From NCBI RefSeq assembly GCF_014851915.1, contig NZ_JACVAP010000004.1, forward strand, positions 310,001 to 374,000: a stretch of 64,000 bases of DNA, read 5' to 3'. Positions 1 through 9,024 of this stretch are shown here, in pieces (position 1 is the first letter of the stretch; each line of letters begins with the position of its first letter). This stretch comes from Xanthomonas sp. XNM01 (GTDB lineage Bacteria; Pseudomonadota; Gammaproteobacteria; Xanthomonadales; Xanthomonadaceae). The notes under the pieces were generated by a model. It saw nothing but the letters and a program-made list of their open reading frames with translations. It searched no databases and was not told the DNA's origin. The translations under genes and the position numbers were made by a program.

Positions 1-1547
1 AGGGCATGCCGACCGTGATCCTGGCCAAGACGGTCAAGGGCTACGGCATGGGCAGCGCCGGCGAGGCGCTCAACCCCACCCACCAGACCAAGAAGCTGGA
101 CGACGAGGCCGTGCGCGCGTTCCGCGACCGCTTCAACATCCCGCTGACCGACAAGCAGCTGGAAGAAGCCGAGCAGGTGCCGTTCTACCACCCCGGCGAA
201 GACTCGCCGGAAGTGCAGTACCTCAAGGAGCGCCGCGCCGCCCTGGGCGGTTACCTGCCGCAGCGCCGGCAGAAGGCCAGCAAGTCGTTCAACGTGCAGG
301 GCCTGGACAAGTACGAGCGCCTGCTGAAGGACAGCGGCGAGCGCACCTACTCCACCACCATGGCCTTCGTGCAGACGCTCAACATCGCGCTGCGCGACAA
401 GGAAGTGGGCCCGCGCCTGGTGCCGATCGTGGCCGACGAGGCCCGCACCTTCGGCATGGAAGGCCTGTTCCGCCAGATCGGCATCTACGCGCCGTTCGGC
501 CAGAAGTACAAGCCGGTCGACGCCGACCAGCTGATGTACTACCGCGAGGACCAGACCGGCCAGGTGCTGCAGCAGGGCATCAGCGAGCCGGGCGCCATCG
601 CGTCGTGGATGGCCGCCGGCACCAGCTACTCGGTGTCCGACGTGCCGATGCTGCCGTTCTACATCTACTACTCCATGTTCGGCTTCCAGCGCGTGGGCGA
701 CATCGCCTGGCAGGCCGCCGACATGCGCACCCGCGGCTTCCTGCTGGGTGGCACCGCCGGCCGCACCACGCTCAACGGTGAAGGCCTGCAGCACGAGGAC
801 GGCTTCAGCCACCTCGTTGCCGGCGGCATCCCCAACGTGCGCAGCTACGACCCGACCTTCGGCTTCGAAGTCACCGTGGTCCTGCAGCACGGCATGAAGA
901 AGATGCTGGAAGAGCAGGTTGACGAGTACTACTACGTCACCCTGATGAACGAGAACTACACCCACCCGGAAATGCCGGCCGGTGCGGAAGACGGCATCAT
1001 CAAGGGCATGTACCTGCTCACCGATGCCGGAAAGCCCAAGAAGGGCGAGCTGCGCGTGCAGCTGCTGGGCAGCGGCACCATCCTGCGCGAAGCGATTGCA
1101 GCGGCCGAGCTGCTGGACAAGGACTTCGGCGTCACCGCCGACATCTGGTCCTGCCCCAGCTTCAACGAGCTGCGCCGCGACGGCTTCGATGCCGAGCGCT
1201 ACAACCGCTTCCACCCGGAAGGCGAGCAGAAGAAGGCCTACGTCACGCAACTGCTGGAAGGCCGCCAGGGCCCGGTCATCGCCGCCACGGACTACGTCCG
1301 TGCCTACGCCGACCAGATCCGCGCGTTCGTCCCGCAGAGCACCTACACCGTGCTGGGCACCGACGGCTTCGGCCGCTCCGACACCCGCGCCAACCTGCGC
1401 CGCTTCTTCGAGGTGGACCGCTACTACATCGCCCACGCGGCGATCGCGGCGCTCGCGAAGGACGGCAAGATGACCGGCAAGGACGTGGCCCGGGCGATCA
1501 AGCAGTACAAGATCGATCCGGAGAAGGCGAATCCGGTTGGGGTTTGA
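1..1547 (+). CDS. aceE: Pyruvate dehydrogenase E1 component, homodimeric type (3' part)
   Basis: This is the C-terminal ~515 residues of the thiamine-diphosphate E1 subunit of the pyruvate dehydrogenase complex, which decarboxylates pyruvate and acetylates the E2 lipoyl domain. The open frame continues through the left edge of the window, so the first Met (position 6) is internal. Family hallmarks are the stretch beginning ILAKTVKGYG, the YYREDQTGQVLQQGISEPGA region and the C-terminal DGFGRSDTRANLRRFFEVD segment. The full family is about 890-900 residues. A perfect intrinsic terminator follows 25 bp after the stop, so aceE ends its transcription unit here and no E2 or E3 gene lies downstream. 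Confidence 0.97.
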   Translation, partial: GMPTVILAKTVKGYGMGSAGEALNPTHQTKKLDDEAVRAFRDRFNIPLTDKQLEEAEQVPFYHPGEDSPEVQYLKERRAALGGYLPQRRQKASKSFNVQGLDKYERLLKDSGERTYSTTMAFVQTLNIALRDKEVGPRLVPIVADEARTFGMEGLFRQIGIYAPFGQKYKPVDADQLMYYREDQTGQVLQQGISEPGAIASWMAAGTSYSVSDVPMLPFYIYYSMFGFQRVGDIAWQAADMRTRGFLLGGTAGRTTLNGEGLQHEDGFSHLVAGGIPNVRSYDPTFGFEVTVVLQHGMKKMLEEQVDEYYYVTLMNENYTHPEMPAGAEDGIIKGMYLLTDAGKPKKGELRVQLLGSGTILREAIAAAELLDKDFGVTADIWSCPSFNELRRDGFDAERYNRFHPEGEQKKAYVTQLLEGRQGPVIAATDYVRAYADQIRAFVPQSTYTVLGTDGFGRSDTRANLRRFFEVDRYYIAHAAIAALAKDGKMTGKDVARAIKQYKIDPEKANPVGV

Positions 1548-1567
1548 CGTCGGCTAAAGCTGTAATG

Positions 1568-1599
1568 AAAAAGGGCGGCTATCGGCCGCCCTTTTTTTT
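1568..1599 (+). terminator. Rho-independent terminator of aceE
   Basis: A perfect 7-bp GC stem (GGGCGGC / GCCGCCC) with a 5-nt loop is flanked by five A residues upstream and eight T residues downstream. It sits 25 bp behind the aceE stop and marks the left border of the AT-richer accessory region. Confidence 0.95.
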
Positions 1600-1759
1600 C
1601 AGGATGACTACGCACTCATTCGAATTGCATGCATCTTTGGGGGGGCGAACAAGTACAAACCGGCTAGGAAGGAAAAGCCAGAGTCTCGCTTCAACCATGG
1701 CTTGTCAAAGAACGTGCTATCAGCGAGATTAGTGCCGCTAAATTTCCTTCGGGGGAAGG

Positions 1760-4390
1760 ATGTACTTTTACGGACCTGAGATCGACAGACGTACAATCGC
1801 ATGGCTTGAAAACGGCGCTGTTTTTCCGGAAACCCTTCGCGTACGGGTCAATGGAGGCGGTGTTCGCAGTTATCTAGTGATGGATCGAGATAAGGATGGG
1901 GTCGTTCAAATCCTGAAGGGGGAGAGGAAAGGGAAGAAGGGCTTTGTCTTGCGCGTTCAGGATCAGGAATCCGAGCAGATATTCGCAGCAAAACTCTGCA
2001 TACCGGAAGACTACGAGTACTCTTCGCCGCTTAGTGAAATAGAGTTTGGGCGAGAACTAAGGCCAATCGAGCAGCTGGTCCTCATACCTCACTTATGCGG
2101 GATCGTGGATCGATTTGAATCCGAGCCACGCAAGGACGACGGAACCCACTGGTACTGCTTTCTGAGTGACTGGCTTGAAGGCGTCACTCTCAGTCAGCTC
2201 GTGAGCAAATCTCCCGAGCGAGTGACCCCCGCACTTCTGGCAAGGGTTGCGAGAGACTTAGTAACCGCGGTCATATTTATGGAGTCTGCAGGCTATAAAC
2301 ACGACGATCTGAACCTCGGTAACTTAATGCTTCAGGACGCAAATCGCGACTTGGCGGAGATAAATCCTGAACTCGCAGTTAGCCGGCTTCGAATTATTGA
2401 CCTCGGTAGCTTAAAGCACTCTGACCGCGCGACAACAAAAAGCGATGACGATTGGTCTCTGACCGCAAAATGCCTTGCAACTATATTCAACGCAATTCAC
2501 CGCAATCGAGCTATTGCGTCGCAGTACCCCGCCTTTTTACAAGCGTTCAGGGAATTTATACATGCATTGGCGGATGATCCGGAACGTCAGTTCCCGGATC
2601 GCGGGGATTACGTTAGGCGGATAGAGGCCGCGGAAAAGACAATCACCATTGAACAGCCCAAAATAGCGTTCAGTCCTCTCGATGCTATTAGTGCGGAGCA
2701 TCTGGCGAACGATAAAGTTCTGCTTAAGCTATTTGTTGACTATCTCCCATGGATTGGATTGGTGCAGGAGCCCTCGCCTTGTGTCCTGATCGGCCCAAGA
2801 GGATGTGGGAAGTCAATGGTTTTCCGATACATGGCGACTAAGACGCATATAACTTCGAGAGAATGTGATTCTGCTGTTCTCGACGCGTCAAGAATATTCG
2901 GCGTGTATGTGGGGTGTTCAAGTGATCTAGGTAATGATCTGAACTGGGTTAGCGTGCGGCCCGGCGGATTTCTGCCCTACGCGTCGCAAGTTGCAGACTA
3001 CTTCAATCTCGTTGTGGCTAGAGAATTAATGCGGTCATTGGCCAGTGCTGCTAGCGCTAGATCCTTTGCCCAAACTCTAGGGATCACGGAGAAGTCGAAA
3101 CGAGAGGTGGCGAATCACCTCGAAATCTCACTAGGGCAATCGCTTCGAAACGTCCACGCGGGTGGCATGGACATTTTCCAGTCCTGTGCAGACGCTCTAG
3201 ATCGTCTCAGGCTGAAGCTCGCGCGAGAGATGAGGGTTGGACCTGGGGAGGGAATAGGCACCGGTGGAAGTTTCATACGTGATCTCTGTGCATGCATAGT
3301 TGCGAATATGCCGAGTTTTTCAACGTATAGAATAACGTTTCTTCTGGACGACTATACCGAACACCGACTGTCTGCGCATGTACAGCATGCGCTCAACGAT
3401 ATTGTTTTCCAGCGCGTTCCAACACATACATTTAAGGTTTCAAGTGAGCCTTACGGATTTAATCCTGTCACTTTGTCAGGTGCGCGAATTGATGCGACGC
3501 GAGAGTTTATAGAAATAGATGCGGGTGTTACCTGCTTGGATATGACATCCATAGACCGTAAGCGCTTTGTAACCGAGTTGCTAAACAGGCGTCTCAAAGA
3601 AGGGCGGTATGCGGGAACAGCCCAGGATCTGATAGGTGATAGCACCTATCAGTCAGATTTAAAGCTTGCAAGTGAAATAAGAAACAATCGCAAGGGGCGT
3701 CAGACTCACTATAACGGACTAGACGTTCTATCCAACGCCTGGAGCGGTGATGTATCTACAGTTCTGCATATGGTCCGAAATATGTTCGCGGATGCCGGAG
3801 TAAGTAGTAGTAGTACTGCGCGTATACCTAATATCATTCAGCATGACGCGATTGTTCGTGTATCAAAGGGCTTGCGGGCAAGAGTTGCATCCTACACGCC
3901 CTTCGGCAGGGAGATGGGCGCTCTTCTTTCGGCGTATGGTGAACTTGCGGCAAATCTTCTTATAAATCATAAGGCCAAGGTTAGGTCAGATCCGGACGAT
4001 ATACATCGGAAGTACCGAATAGAATGGACTTTGCCCGAGGCATCGGATGTGTGCTCCGAGCTGCAACGGATTGACCCATCTGGGCAGCTTTATCTCATGT
4101 ACAAAGAGTTGGTGCGTCGCGCGGTGCTCCATGAGAATCTTCAGAGCCGCGGAAAAGAAGGTCCAACTCGGAGCACAGTGCGACTTCAGCTAAGAAGCTC
4201 GCTTCTCCCCAGTTTCGGCACCTCTCTGGTGAGAAAAAACCATATCAAGATTACACGAGTTGAAGAGTTTGCGGAGTTCCTGAATCAAACTCAACGATGG
4301 GCTGATTCTATGGTCGCCAGGTATAAGACTTCTGGGGATCTCTTTGGCGCAATTTTAGAGGAAGAGGAAGGGGGAGAGGATGCAGGTTAA
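1760..4390 (+). CDS. Protein kinase-P-loop ATPase fusion, first gene of a three-gene cassette
   Basis: An 876-residue two-domain protein of unknown specific role. Residues ~30-290 look like a Ser/Thr-kinase-like fold: a candidate VAIK lysine at K78 (FAAKL), a catalytic loop HDDLNLGN at 181-188 (D183, N188), and DLG in place of DFG at 214-216. Residues ~310-700 are a P-loop NTPase with Walker A GPRGCGKS (345-352) and Walker B ITFLLDD ending at D530-D531. The C terminus is acidic. Base composition is visibly AT-richer than aceE. The next gene starts inside this one (11-nt overlap), implying coupled translation. Kinase plus STAND/ORC-like ATPase architecture suggests a signal-sensing switch, probably anti-phage, but that is inference. 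The GGGGGA just before the ATG is the likely ribosome site. Confidence 0.85.
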   Translation: MYFYGPEIDRRTIAWLENGAVFPETLRVRVNGGGVRSYLVMDRDKDGVVQILKGERKGKKGFVLRVQDQESEQIFAAKLCIPEDYEYSSPLSEIEFGRELRPIEQLVLIPHLCGIVDRFESEPRKDDGTHWYCFLSDWLEGVTLSQLVSKSPERVTPALLARVARDLVTAVIFMESAGYKHDDLNLGNLMLQDANRDLAEINPELAVSRLRIIDLGSLKHSDRATTKSDDDWSLTAKCLATIFNAIHRNRAIASQYPAFLQAFREFIHALADDPERQFPDRGDYVRRIEAAEKTITIEQPKIAFSPLDAISAEHLANDKVLLKLFVDYLPWIGLVQEPSPCVLIGPRGCGKSMVFRYMATKTHITSRECDSAVLDASRIFGVYVGCSSDLGNDLNWVSVRPGGFLPYASQVADYFNLVVARELMRSLASAASARSFAQTLGITEKSKREVANHLEISLGQSLRNVHAGGMDIFQSCADALDRLRLKLAREMRVGPGEGIGTGGSFIRDLCACIVANMPSFSTYRITFLLDDYTEHRLSAHVQHALNDIVFQRVPTHTFKVSSEPYGFNPVTLSGARIDATREFIEIDAGVTCLDMTSIDRKRFVTELLNRRLKEGRYAGTAQDLIGDSTYQSDLKLASEIRNNRKGRQTHYNGLDVLSNAWSGDVSTVLHMVRNMFADAGVSSSSTARIPNIIQHDAIVRVSKGLRARVASYTPFGREMGALLSAYGELAANLLINHKAKVRSDPDDIHRKYRIEWTLPEASDVCSELQRIDPSGQLYLMYKELVRRAVLHENLQSRGKEGPTRSTVRLQLRSSLLPSFGTSLVRKNHIKITRVEEFAEFLNQTQRWADSMVARYKTSGDLFGAILEEEEGGEDAG

Positions 4391-5534
4391 TCGTAAGAGG
4401 TTCGCAGTAACTACGCTGACCGCAGACTCCGTTATGTGTGATCTTCCTGCTATCGAGATTTTCGAGGGAGATATTGGCCCTATCGATTTGATGATCGTGT
4501 CGGCTGGATTTGAGGAGCGCGTCCTAGCGCTCCCGAGAATACTTGCCACTTTCGATGTTGCAACACAAATGACTACGATGGTGGGGCGCTATAGAACTAA
4601 CGCTTCTGACAACGATCAGAGGTACGCGCAATTGCGGCCTCTCCTAGAGAAAAGTAGCAAAGATGTAAGAGAGTTTGATGCGGACGATCCGCCCAGTGTG
4701 ATGGCGGCAATTGGCGATGGAGTTACTTCGCGTGCAAGTAACGGGGACGCACTCAATGTTGTATTTGACATTAGTGGTGCCTCATCGACTCTTATTGTTT
4801 CCGTGATGGCGGGGTTGATAGCTAGTTCAAGAAAAATTAGCTTGGTTATCATCTACACCGCGGCGCAGATGTATGACCAGGCACCTCCGGCGTATGGCGA
4901 GAGATTCGAACTAGAAGCGAGTCGTGAGCAAGGTGTAGGTTCAGTACCGCTTAGTGCGCCTTTTGGTGGCCACCATCATGATCATCTGCCTGCCGCAGTG
5001 ATCGCCCTGCCCTCAATGTATACAAGTCGCCTTGAGGCATGTCTGACATATCTTAATGTCGGACCCATGACTGGTTCGAATCAGAATTTGTTTTGGATTC
5101 TTCCGTCAACTGGCGTGGATGAACATCGTTGGCGCCAGGAGCGCGTAAAAGAAGTTGTCGATAATCTCATGCTTAGATTTCACGGGCGAGAGGGTGAGGT
5201 CTCGAGCGGCGCTGTTATTCGAGAGGATGACATGAGGTCGTGCGACGTGCTTGATTCTTGCAATACTGCGCGATTGCTGATTGAGAAGATTGATGATTTT
5301 TCCGGAAACAACATCTCTGTAGTTCATATGGGGAGCAAAATGCAGGCGGTCGGTGTTGCACTTGCCGCAGCGGCAAGAGAAGAGGTTGCAGTTCTTACCG
5401 TTAGGCCAGTGTCCTTTAATGCAGCCACTTATTCTGCCGGGATAGGTCAGACTTATCGGCTCGACATAGGGGATCTCGCAGTACTGGTTGAAAAGTTAAG
5501 TAGTATTGGTTCTATAAGGGTGGAGTCTCTGTGA
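4380..5534 (+). CDS. Rossmann-like protein of unknown function, second gene of the cassette
   Basis: A 384-residue soluble protein that I cannot assign to a named family. An N-terminal hydrophobic strand leads into SAGFEERVLAL (41-51). A second strand-loop, VVFDISGASS (127-136), resembles the D-x-[ST]-G turn of CARF-type and other nucleotide-binding Rossmann folds. A His-rich patch GGHHHDH lies at 196-202. The C-terminal third has another alpha/beta pattern (ISVVHMGSKMQAVGVALAAAA). It starts 11 nt inside the kinase-ATPase gene and its TGA overlaps the GTG of the next gene. If the Rossmann reading is right it could be a ligand sensor, but no catalytic residue is evident. Confidence 0.75.
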   Translation: MQVNRKRFAVTTLTADSVMCDLPAIEIFEGDIGPIDLMIVSAGFEERVLALPRILATFDVATQMTTMVGRYRTNASDNDQRYAQLRPLLEKSSKDVREFDADDPPSVMAAIGDGVTSRASNGDALNVVFDISGASSTLIVSVMAGLIASSRKISLVIIYTAAQMYDQAPPAYGERFELEASREQGVGSVPLSAPFGGHHHDHLPAAVIALPSMYTSRLEACLTYLNVGPMTGSNQNLFWILPSTGVDEHRWRQERVKEVVDNLMLRFHGREGEVSSGAVIREDDMRSCDVLDSCNTARLLIEKIDDFSGNNISVVHMGSKMQAVGVALAAAAREEVAVLTVRPVSFNAATYSAGIGQTYRLDIGDLAVLVEKLSSIGSIRVESL

Positions 5535-6643
5535 ATAGATCGGGGATATACTCATGGAGAAGTAGGGTTGGGTCTAGTGCTCAAGCGATCCTCTGTTTGA
5601 CTACTCTTAGCCATCGCCGATTTGTTGACGACTTAATTCAAGTTGTTGGACTGCCAGTGGGTGCTCGTATACGGCTTAGGTATCGAAAGCCTTACGTTTC
5701 GGATGAGGTCTGGTCAATCGCATTATCCGGAAACGCGACGGCCTGGCACGCGATTATTGCGCTTGGCGGGATTAATGATCGGAACGTTGGCGCTTTCGAG
5801 CTTATCCGCACAGGTGAAATTATTTCGGCCGTAATCTCCGGTGAAATAATTATGCTCGAGATTGCTCTTGCGGGCTATTCAGCGGAGGAATTTGATCATG
5901 CATGGCGTGAAGTTAGTAGTCTTGCTCGGGGCATTCCTAGCGGGGTGGAGGGTGGCTTCGGGAGAGGAGTATATCTCCAGAAACTCAAGCACTTCCCAGT
6001 GAATGTCGTGGCGGATGTTACGGTCGAAGGTTGGGAGCGTGCTACTGATGCTGTTTTTCGTGTCGATAAGGGCCGAAACCTGTCATTTCTCTATTTCATG
6101 CAAGGGGCGGGGAGCGGCGCTTTCGCGCAGTTGGGAGATCACGGGGTGTTGGTGGTTGAAAGTGGGACAAGTTTGAGTTGGGATGTCCACACAAAGTGCA
6201 TCGAGAAAACAAAGGAAATAAAGAATCCAATCGGTGAGGTCACGATTGAAGTCTCCTGTCATCCGATGCGGATGATTACTTCACGGCGGATACGAGTCGA
6301 TTCGCGGCGGGACATGCGTCGTATGAATCTTTCCTGTGGCGCAGGATTCAGATCGGTTGCCGGGCATTTATCAATAAGGGTGATGGAATTTTCCTACGAA
6401 GCGGCCGACCCCGATTCGAAATCATCCGGGAGGTCTGAAAATTCTCTGTCGAGGCATGATATCCCTTTGCGCGCCGGAAAGATCATGCCAATAGTTGCAT
6501 CCGTGGCGGCTGCAGTGGCAGCCGGATTGGCCGTGGCGGAAGCGGATTTACTTGGCAGTTGGGCGGACGTGGTCCCAATTATTGCAGGGCTAACAGTTCT
6601 GATTAGTCTATTAGTTGGATTTCGAGGGAAAGATGATTTATAG
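5531..6643 (+). CDS. Membrane-anchored protein, third gene of the cassette
   Basis: A 370-residue protein with a GTG start that overlaps the upstream TGA by four bases (GTGA), so it is translationally coupled. Residues 1-310 look soluble and beta-rich with no motif I recognise. The C terminus has two predicted membrane helices, ~318-335 (Ala/Val-rich) and ~347-364, ending in a short charged tail. A large soluble domain with a two-helix membrane anchor is what is often seen in membrane-disrupting effectors of defence systems; that role is inferred from architecture and context only. The stop codon overlaps the end of the convergent DUF4338 gene by six bases. Confidence 0.75.
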   Translation: MNRSGIYSWRSRVGSSAQAILCLTTLSHRRFVDDLIQVVGLPVGARIRLRYRKPYVSDEVWSIALSGNATAWHAIIALGGINDRNVGAFELIRTGEIISAVISGEIIMLEIALAGYSAEEFDHAWREVSSLARGIPSGVEGGFGRGVYLQKLKHFPVNVVADVTVEGWERATDAVFRVDKGRNLSFLYFMQGAGSGAFAQLGDHGVLVVESGTSLSWDVHTKCIEKTKEIKNPIGEVTIEVSCHPMRMITSRRIRVDSRRDMRRMNLSCGAGFRSVAGHLSIRVMEFSYEAADPDSKSSGRSENSLSRHDIPLRAGKIMPIVASVAAAVAAGLAVAEADLLGSWADVVPIIAGLTVLISLLVGFRGKDDL

Positions 6644-7822
6644 AAATGTGGATATTGCTTCTCTCATCATTGTGTCGACGTCTATTGACGCCCAATCTGG
6701 ATTTCGTTCGATGCGCTTAATGCACAGTTTCTCCTTCCAGTGCGATGCCCAATGGTCGTCAGAAAAATCATGCATCGTTGCGGTTGCCCCTTCGTGATGA
6801 ACTTCATGAATATTCGAGGAGAACTCGAACAAATAAACCTGTCGCGCAATACCATGGCCTAAGTGGTTGCGATTAACCCCGAGCTCACTAAGCGCTCGCA
6901 CAATATTCTGCCATCTGACTTTTGGCCCGTTCCCGAATCCAGCTGGAATATGCATATCATGATCTTTGAGCCACGCAACTATATGAGGGTATAGCTCCTC
7001 CAGATGTATGGTTCCAAAGCCCTTTGTATAACCAAGTGGTTGAGCTAATAATCGATCGCCAATCTTAAGGCGATTGTAAATTGAACTTCGACCAAAAGCG
7101 CTGGTGGTTGTAACAGCAAGCAGCGGCTGCGAGAGGCGCTTCCCTAATATGACCGTTTCAGATTTTCCATAGTTGCGCCAGTACGCTTGCCTAATCTTCT
7201 CCGAATGGATGAATCCAGCCACCAACTTTCCGCCTAAGAGAGGGGCGTACGTTGGGGAGGCGCCAACCGTGTAGGCATCCATTGTTGTGTTTGCGATCGC
7301 CAGTTTGTTTTCCTTTGTGGCGCCCAAATACTCATCGCGGCAGAGGAGATCTGCCGGCGGAGACTGTAGGCCGATGATTCCAATAACTGCTTGGTGATGC
7401 TGATCCATCACTAGATAGCGCAGCCTCCTGCCATAGCCCTTTGAGAATGGCATTGACCAGTACGCTCGGCAAAGACGAAATAACTTACCCTCAAGGCTCC
7501 GATGATTTCCAACGGGAACGAGCTCGGGACTAATCCTGCTAGGATCGATGGTGCTGGCCTGAGGGAAGTAACGACGAAGCCGCTTGTAATCTGCCAGCAG
7601 GCTCTTTCCATCTGCACCGTTGTCGTAGGACTTCGCTTTGACGTGCAGTGATCTGATGGCGGCCTTGTCGCCTCTAATGACTGCGACTTGGCTGCGATCC
7701 CATGCAGCGGCGATGTCCTCGGCAAGCTCCCCTCCGGAGAGAACTCGTAGAATCCTGCGGCGGCCATCCAGGTCTGGGATGGCCTCCTGGCTTGAGGGGG
7801 CAGGCACAAGAAGCGGCAGCAT
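6638..7822 (-). CDS. DruA-like protein (DUF4338)
   Basis: A 394-residue homologue of DruA, a hallmark component of Druantia anti-phage systems whose biochemical activity is not settled. Recognisable blocks are LFRLCRAYWSMPFSKGYGRRLRYLVMD, VIGIIGLQSP, RDEYLG, GASPTYAPLLGGKLVA and TTTSAFGRSSIYNRLK, in the order usual for DUF4338. No druE-type helicase or other Druantia gene is adjacent, so this is a stand-alone copy. Many DUF4338 genes occur alone on mobile DNA. It is convergent with the three-gene cassette (6-bp overlap). No good Shine-Dalgarno sequence precedes the chosen ATG, so the N terminus is uncertain by up to ~20 residues. Confidence 0.85.
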   Translation of the reverse strand: MLPLLVPAPSSQEAIPDLDGRRRILRVLSGGELAEDIAAAWDRSQVAVIRGDKAAIRSLHVKAKSYDNGADGKSLLADYKRLRRYFPQASTIDPSRISPELVPVGNHRSLEGKLFRLCRAYWSMPFSKGYGRRLRYLVMDQHHQAVIGIIGLQSPPADLLCRDEYLGATKENKLAIANTTMDAYTVGASPTYAPLLGGKLVAGFIHSEKIRQAYWRNYGKSETVILGKRLSQPLLAVTTTSAFGRSSIYNRLKIGDRLLAQPLGYTKGFGTIHLEELYPHIVAWLKDHDMHIPAGFGNGPKVRWQNIVRALSELGVNRNHLGHGIARQVYLFEFSSNIHEVHHEGATATMHDFSDDHWASHWKEKLCIKRIERNPDWASIDVDTMMREAISTFL

Positions 7823-8583
7823 AAGGTGTTGTCATGACGGAGGGTGTATTTGGCCAGCAACACAGTCGGCTGTCAACAGTCGCGAGCTGGCGCCGTTCGA
7901 GAGCGTAAGTGGGGCGCGATCGGATGATAGGTGTCGATTGAGTACTTGCTCGTGCCATGCCGCTCTTGGCGAGGGGCTCCATCGATGGAAGAGATGTGCT
8001 GTCGCATCGTCGATGGAGTGTTCGGCCTCTTTGCTGCGCGTTAGGGCCAGCCGATGCTCCGGAAACCTCGTGTCCGGCAAGTCTCAGTATTCGCTTAGAG
8101 GCTGGATGCGTCCCGTTCAAGAGGGATCTAGTCGGGCGAGTGGCGGACTAGATCCCCCCTCACTCACCGTAAGAGCTCGGCGCGTCTCTTCCGCCGGCGT
8201 GCTTCAGCCCACTGGAGGCCAGAGGATCTACTTGCTTCCTGAGGGGGGGGCGGTGGCCGCACGACGTCGGCGCTGCGATGACCTCTGCCGACTGGGGCGG
8301 CGAGATCTGATCATGCTTTAAGCGGGCGCGGAGTTCTCTTACAGCACCATGCATGCATGGCTGACGGAGCTGCGCTGGCTGACGTGCGAAGTTATCTGCG
8401 CCCCGGCAGCCCGCCACGCACTGAAGGCATAGCTCTTCGGATGCTGCTCTTCTTCTCCATGGCAGTCGTCTTGAGCAAGCGACAAAGCTGCGCCGGGGCA
8501 CCACATCTGACTGGTACTTGGGCTGTAGATGGTCCTAGCGAAGGGACACTTCGCCTGGGCATCCTCGTACCTAAGATGGCTAC
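7823..8583. other. Gene-free stretch in the accessory island
   Basis: About 760 bp without a convincing gene. Several open frames exist on both strands but all are Arg/Ser/Pro-rich, lack domain patterns and have no ribosome sites. A G7 run occurs near 8242. It may be decayed mobile DNA; no repeat ends or transposase fragments could be recognised. Confidence 0.5.
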
Positions 8584-9024
8584 TCAGCCCGGAGTCACCG
8601 ATTCAAGCTTCATCAGTAGCGCATTGATTGCCGGGATATCAGGTGGCGCCCAGTCGATTGCATGCAGTTCCCCAGGGGGGCACCATCGGATCTCTGAGTG
8701 TGCTTCGAGCCTTCGCGGAGCGGAGACTGCTTCGCAGATGAAGCAATGCAGGCGAAGGTTCCACTTGCCCAGTGGTGTGAAGTAGCTGCCGAGCTCTTCG
8801 CGCACGTTGATCGCCATGCCCAGCTCCTCGTCGATCTCACGTATCAAGGCTGCTTCGGGCTGTTCGCCGTCTTCGACCTTGCCGCCAGGGAACTCCCACT
8901 TGAGCCCGGACGGGCCGCCGGCAACGCGCTTTGCAGCCATGATCTTGCCGTCAAGAAAGATGATCGCCGCCACGACGTGAAGGTCGATGAGAGCTGCTGG
9001 CATGTCCTGGTGTGCTTCAGTCAT
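8584..9024 (-). CDS. Nudix hydrolase, MutT-like
   Basis: A 146-residue Nudix pyrophosphohydrolase with a textbook Nudix box at ~48-70 (G-x5-E-x7-REIDEELGM). MutT relatives hydrolyse nucleoside diphosphate-linked substrates such as oxidised dNTPs, and the length and single domain fit that group. The start is set at the ATG at 9024, which overlaps the stop of the upstream HNH endonuclease gene by eight bases. A longer upstream reading of the same frame would lie wholly inside the HNH gene and is rejected. The coupling to a restriction-type nuclease suggests a defence or nucleotide-pool role, but housekeeping sanitation is equally possible. Confidence 0.9.
   Translation of the reverse strand: MTEAHQDMPAALIDLHVVAAIIFLDGKIMAAKRVAGGPSGLKWEFPGGKVEDGEQPEAALIREIDEELGMAINVREELGSYFTPLGKWNLRLHCFICEAVSAPRRLEAHSEIRWCPPGELHAIDWAPPDIPAINALLMKLESVTPG

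Noticed and set aside
6638-7822. Reading the DUF4338 gene as part of a complete Druantia system
   Set aside because: No druE-like helicase or other Druantia gene is in the island, and the three-gene cassette does not resemble the DruB-DruE proteins.
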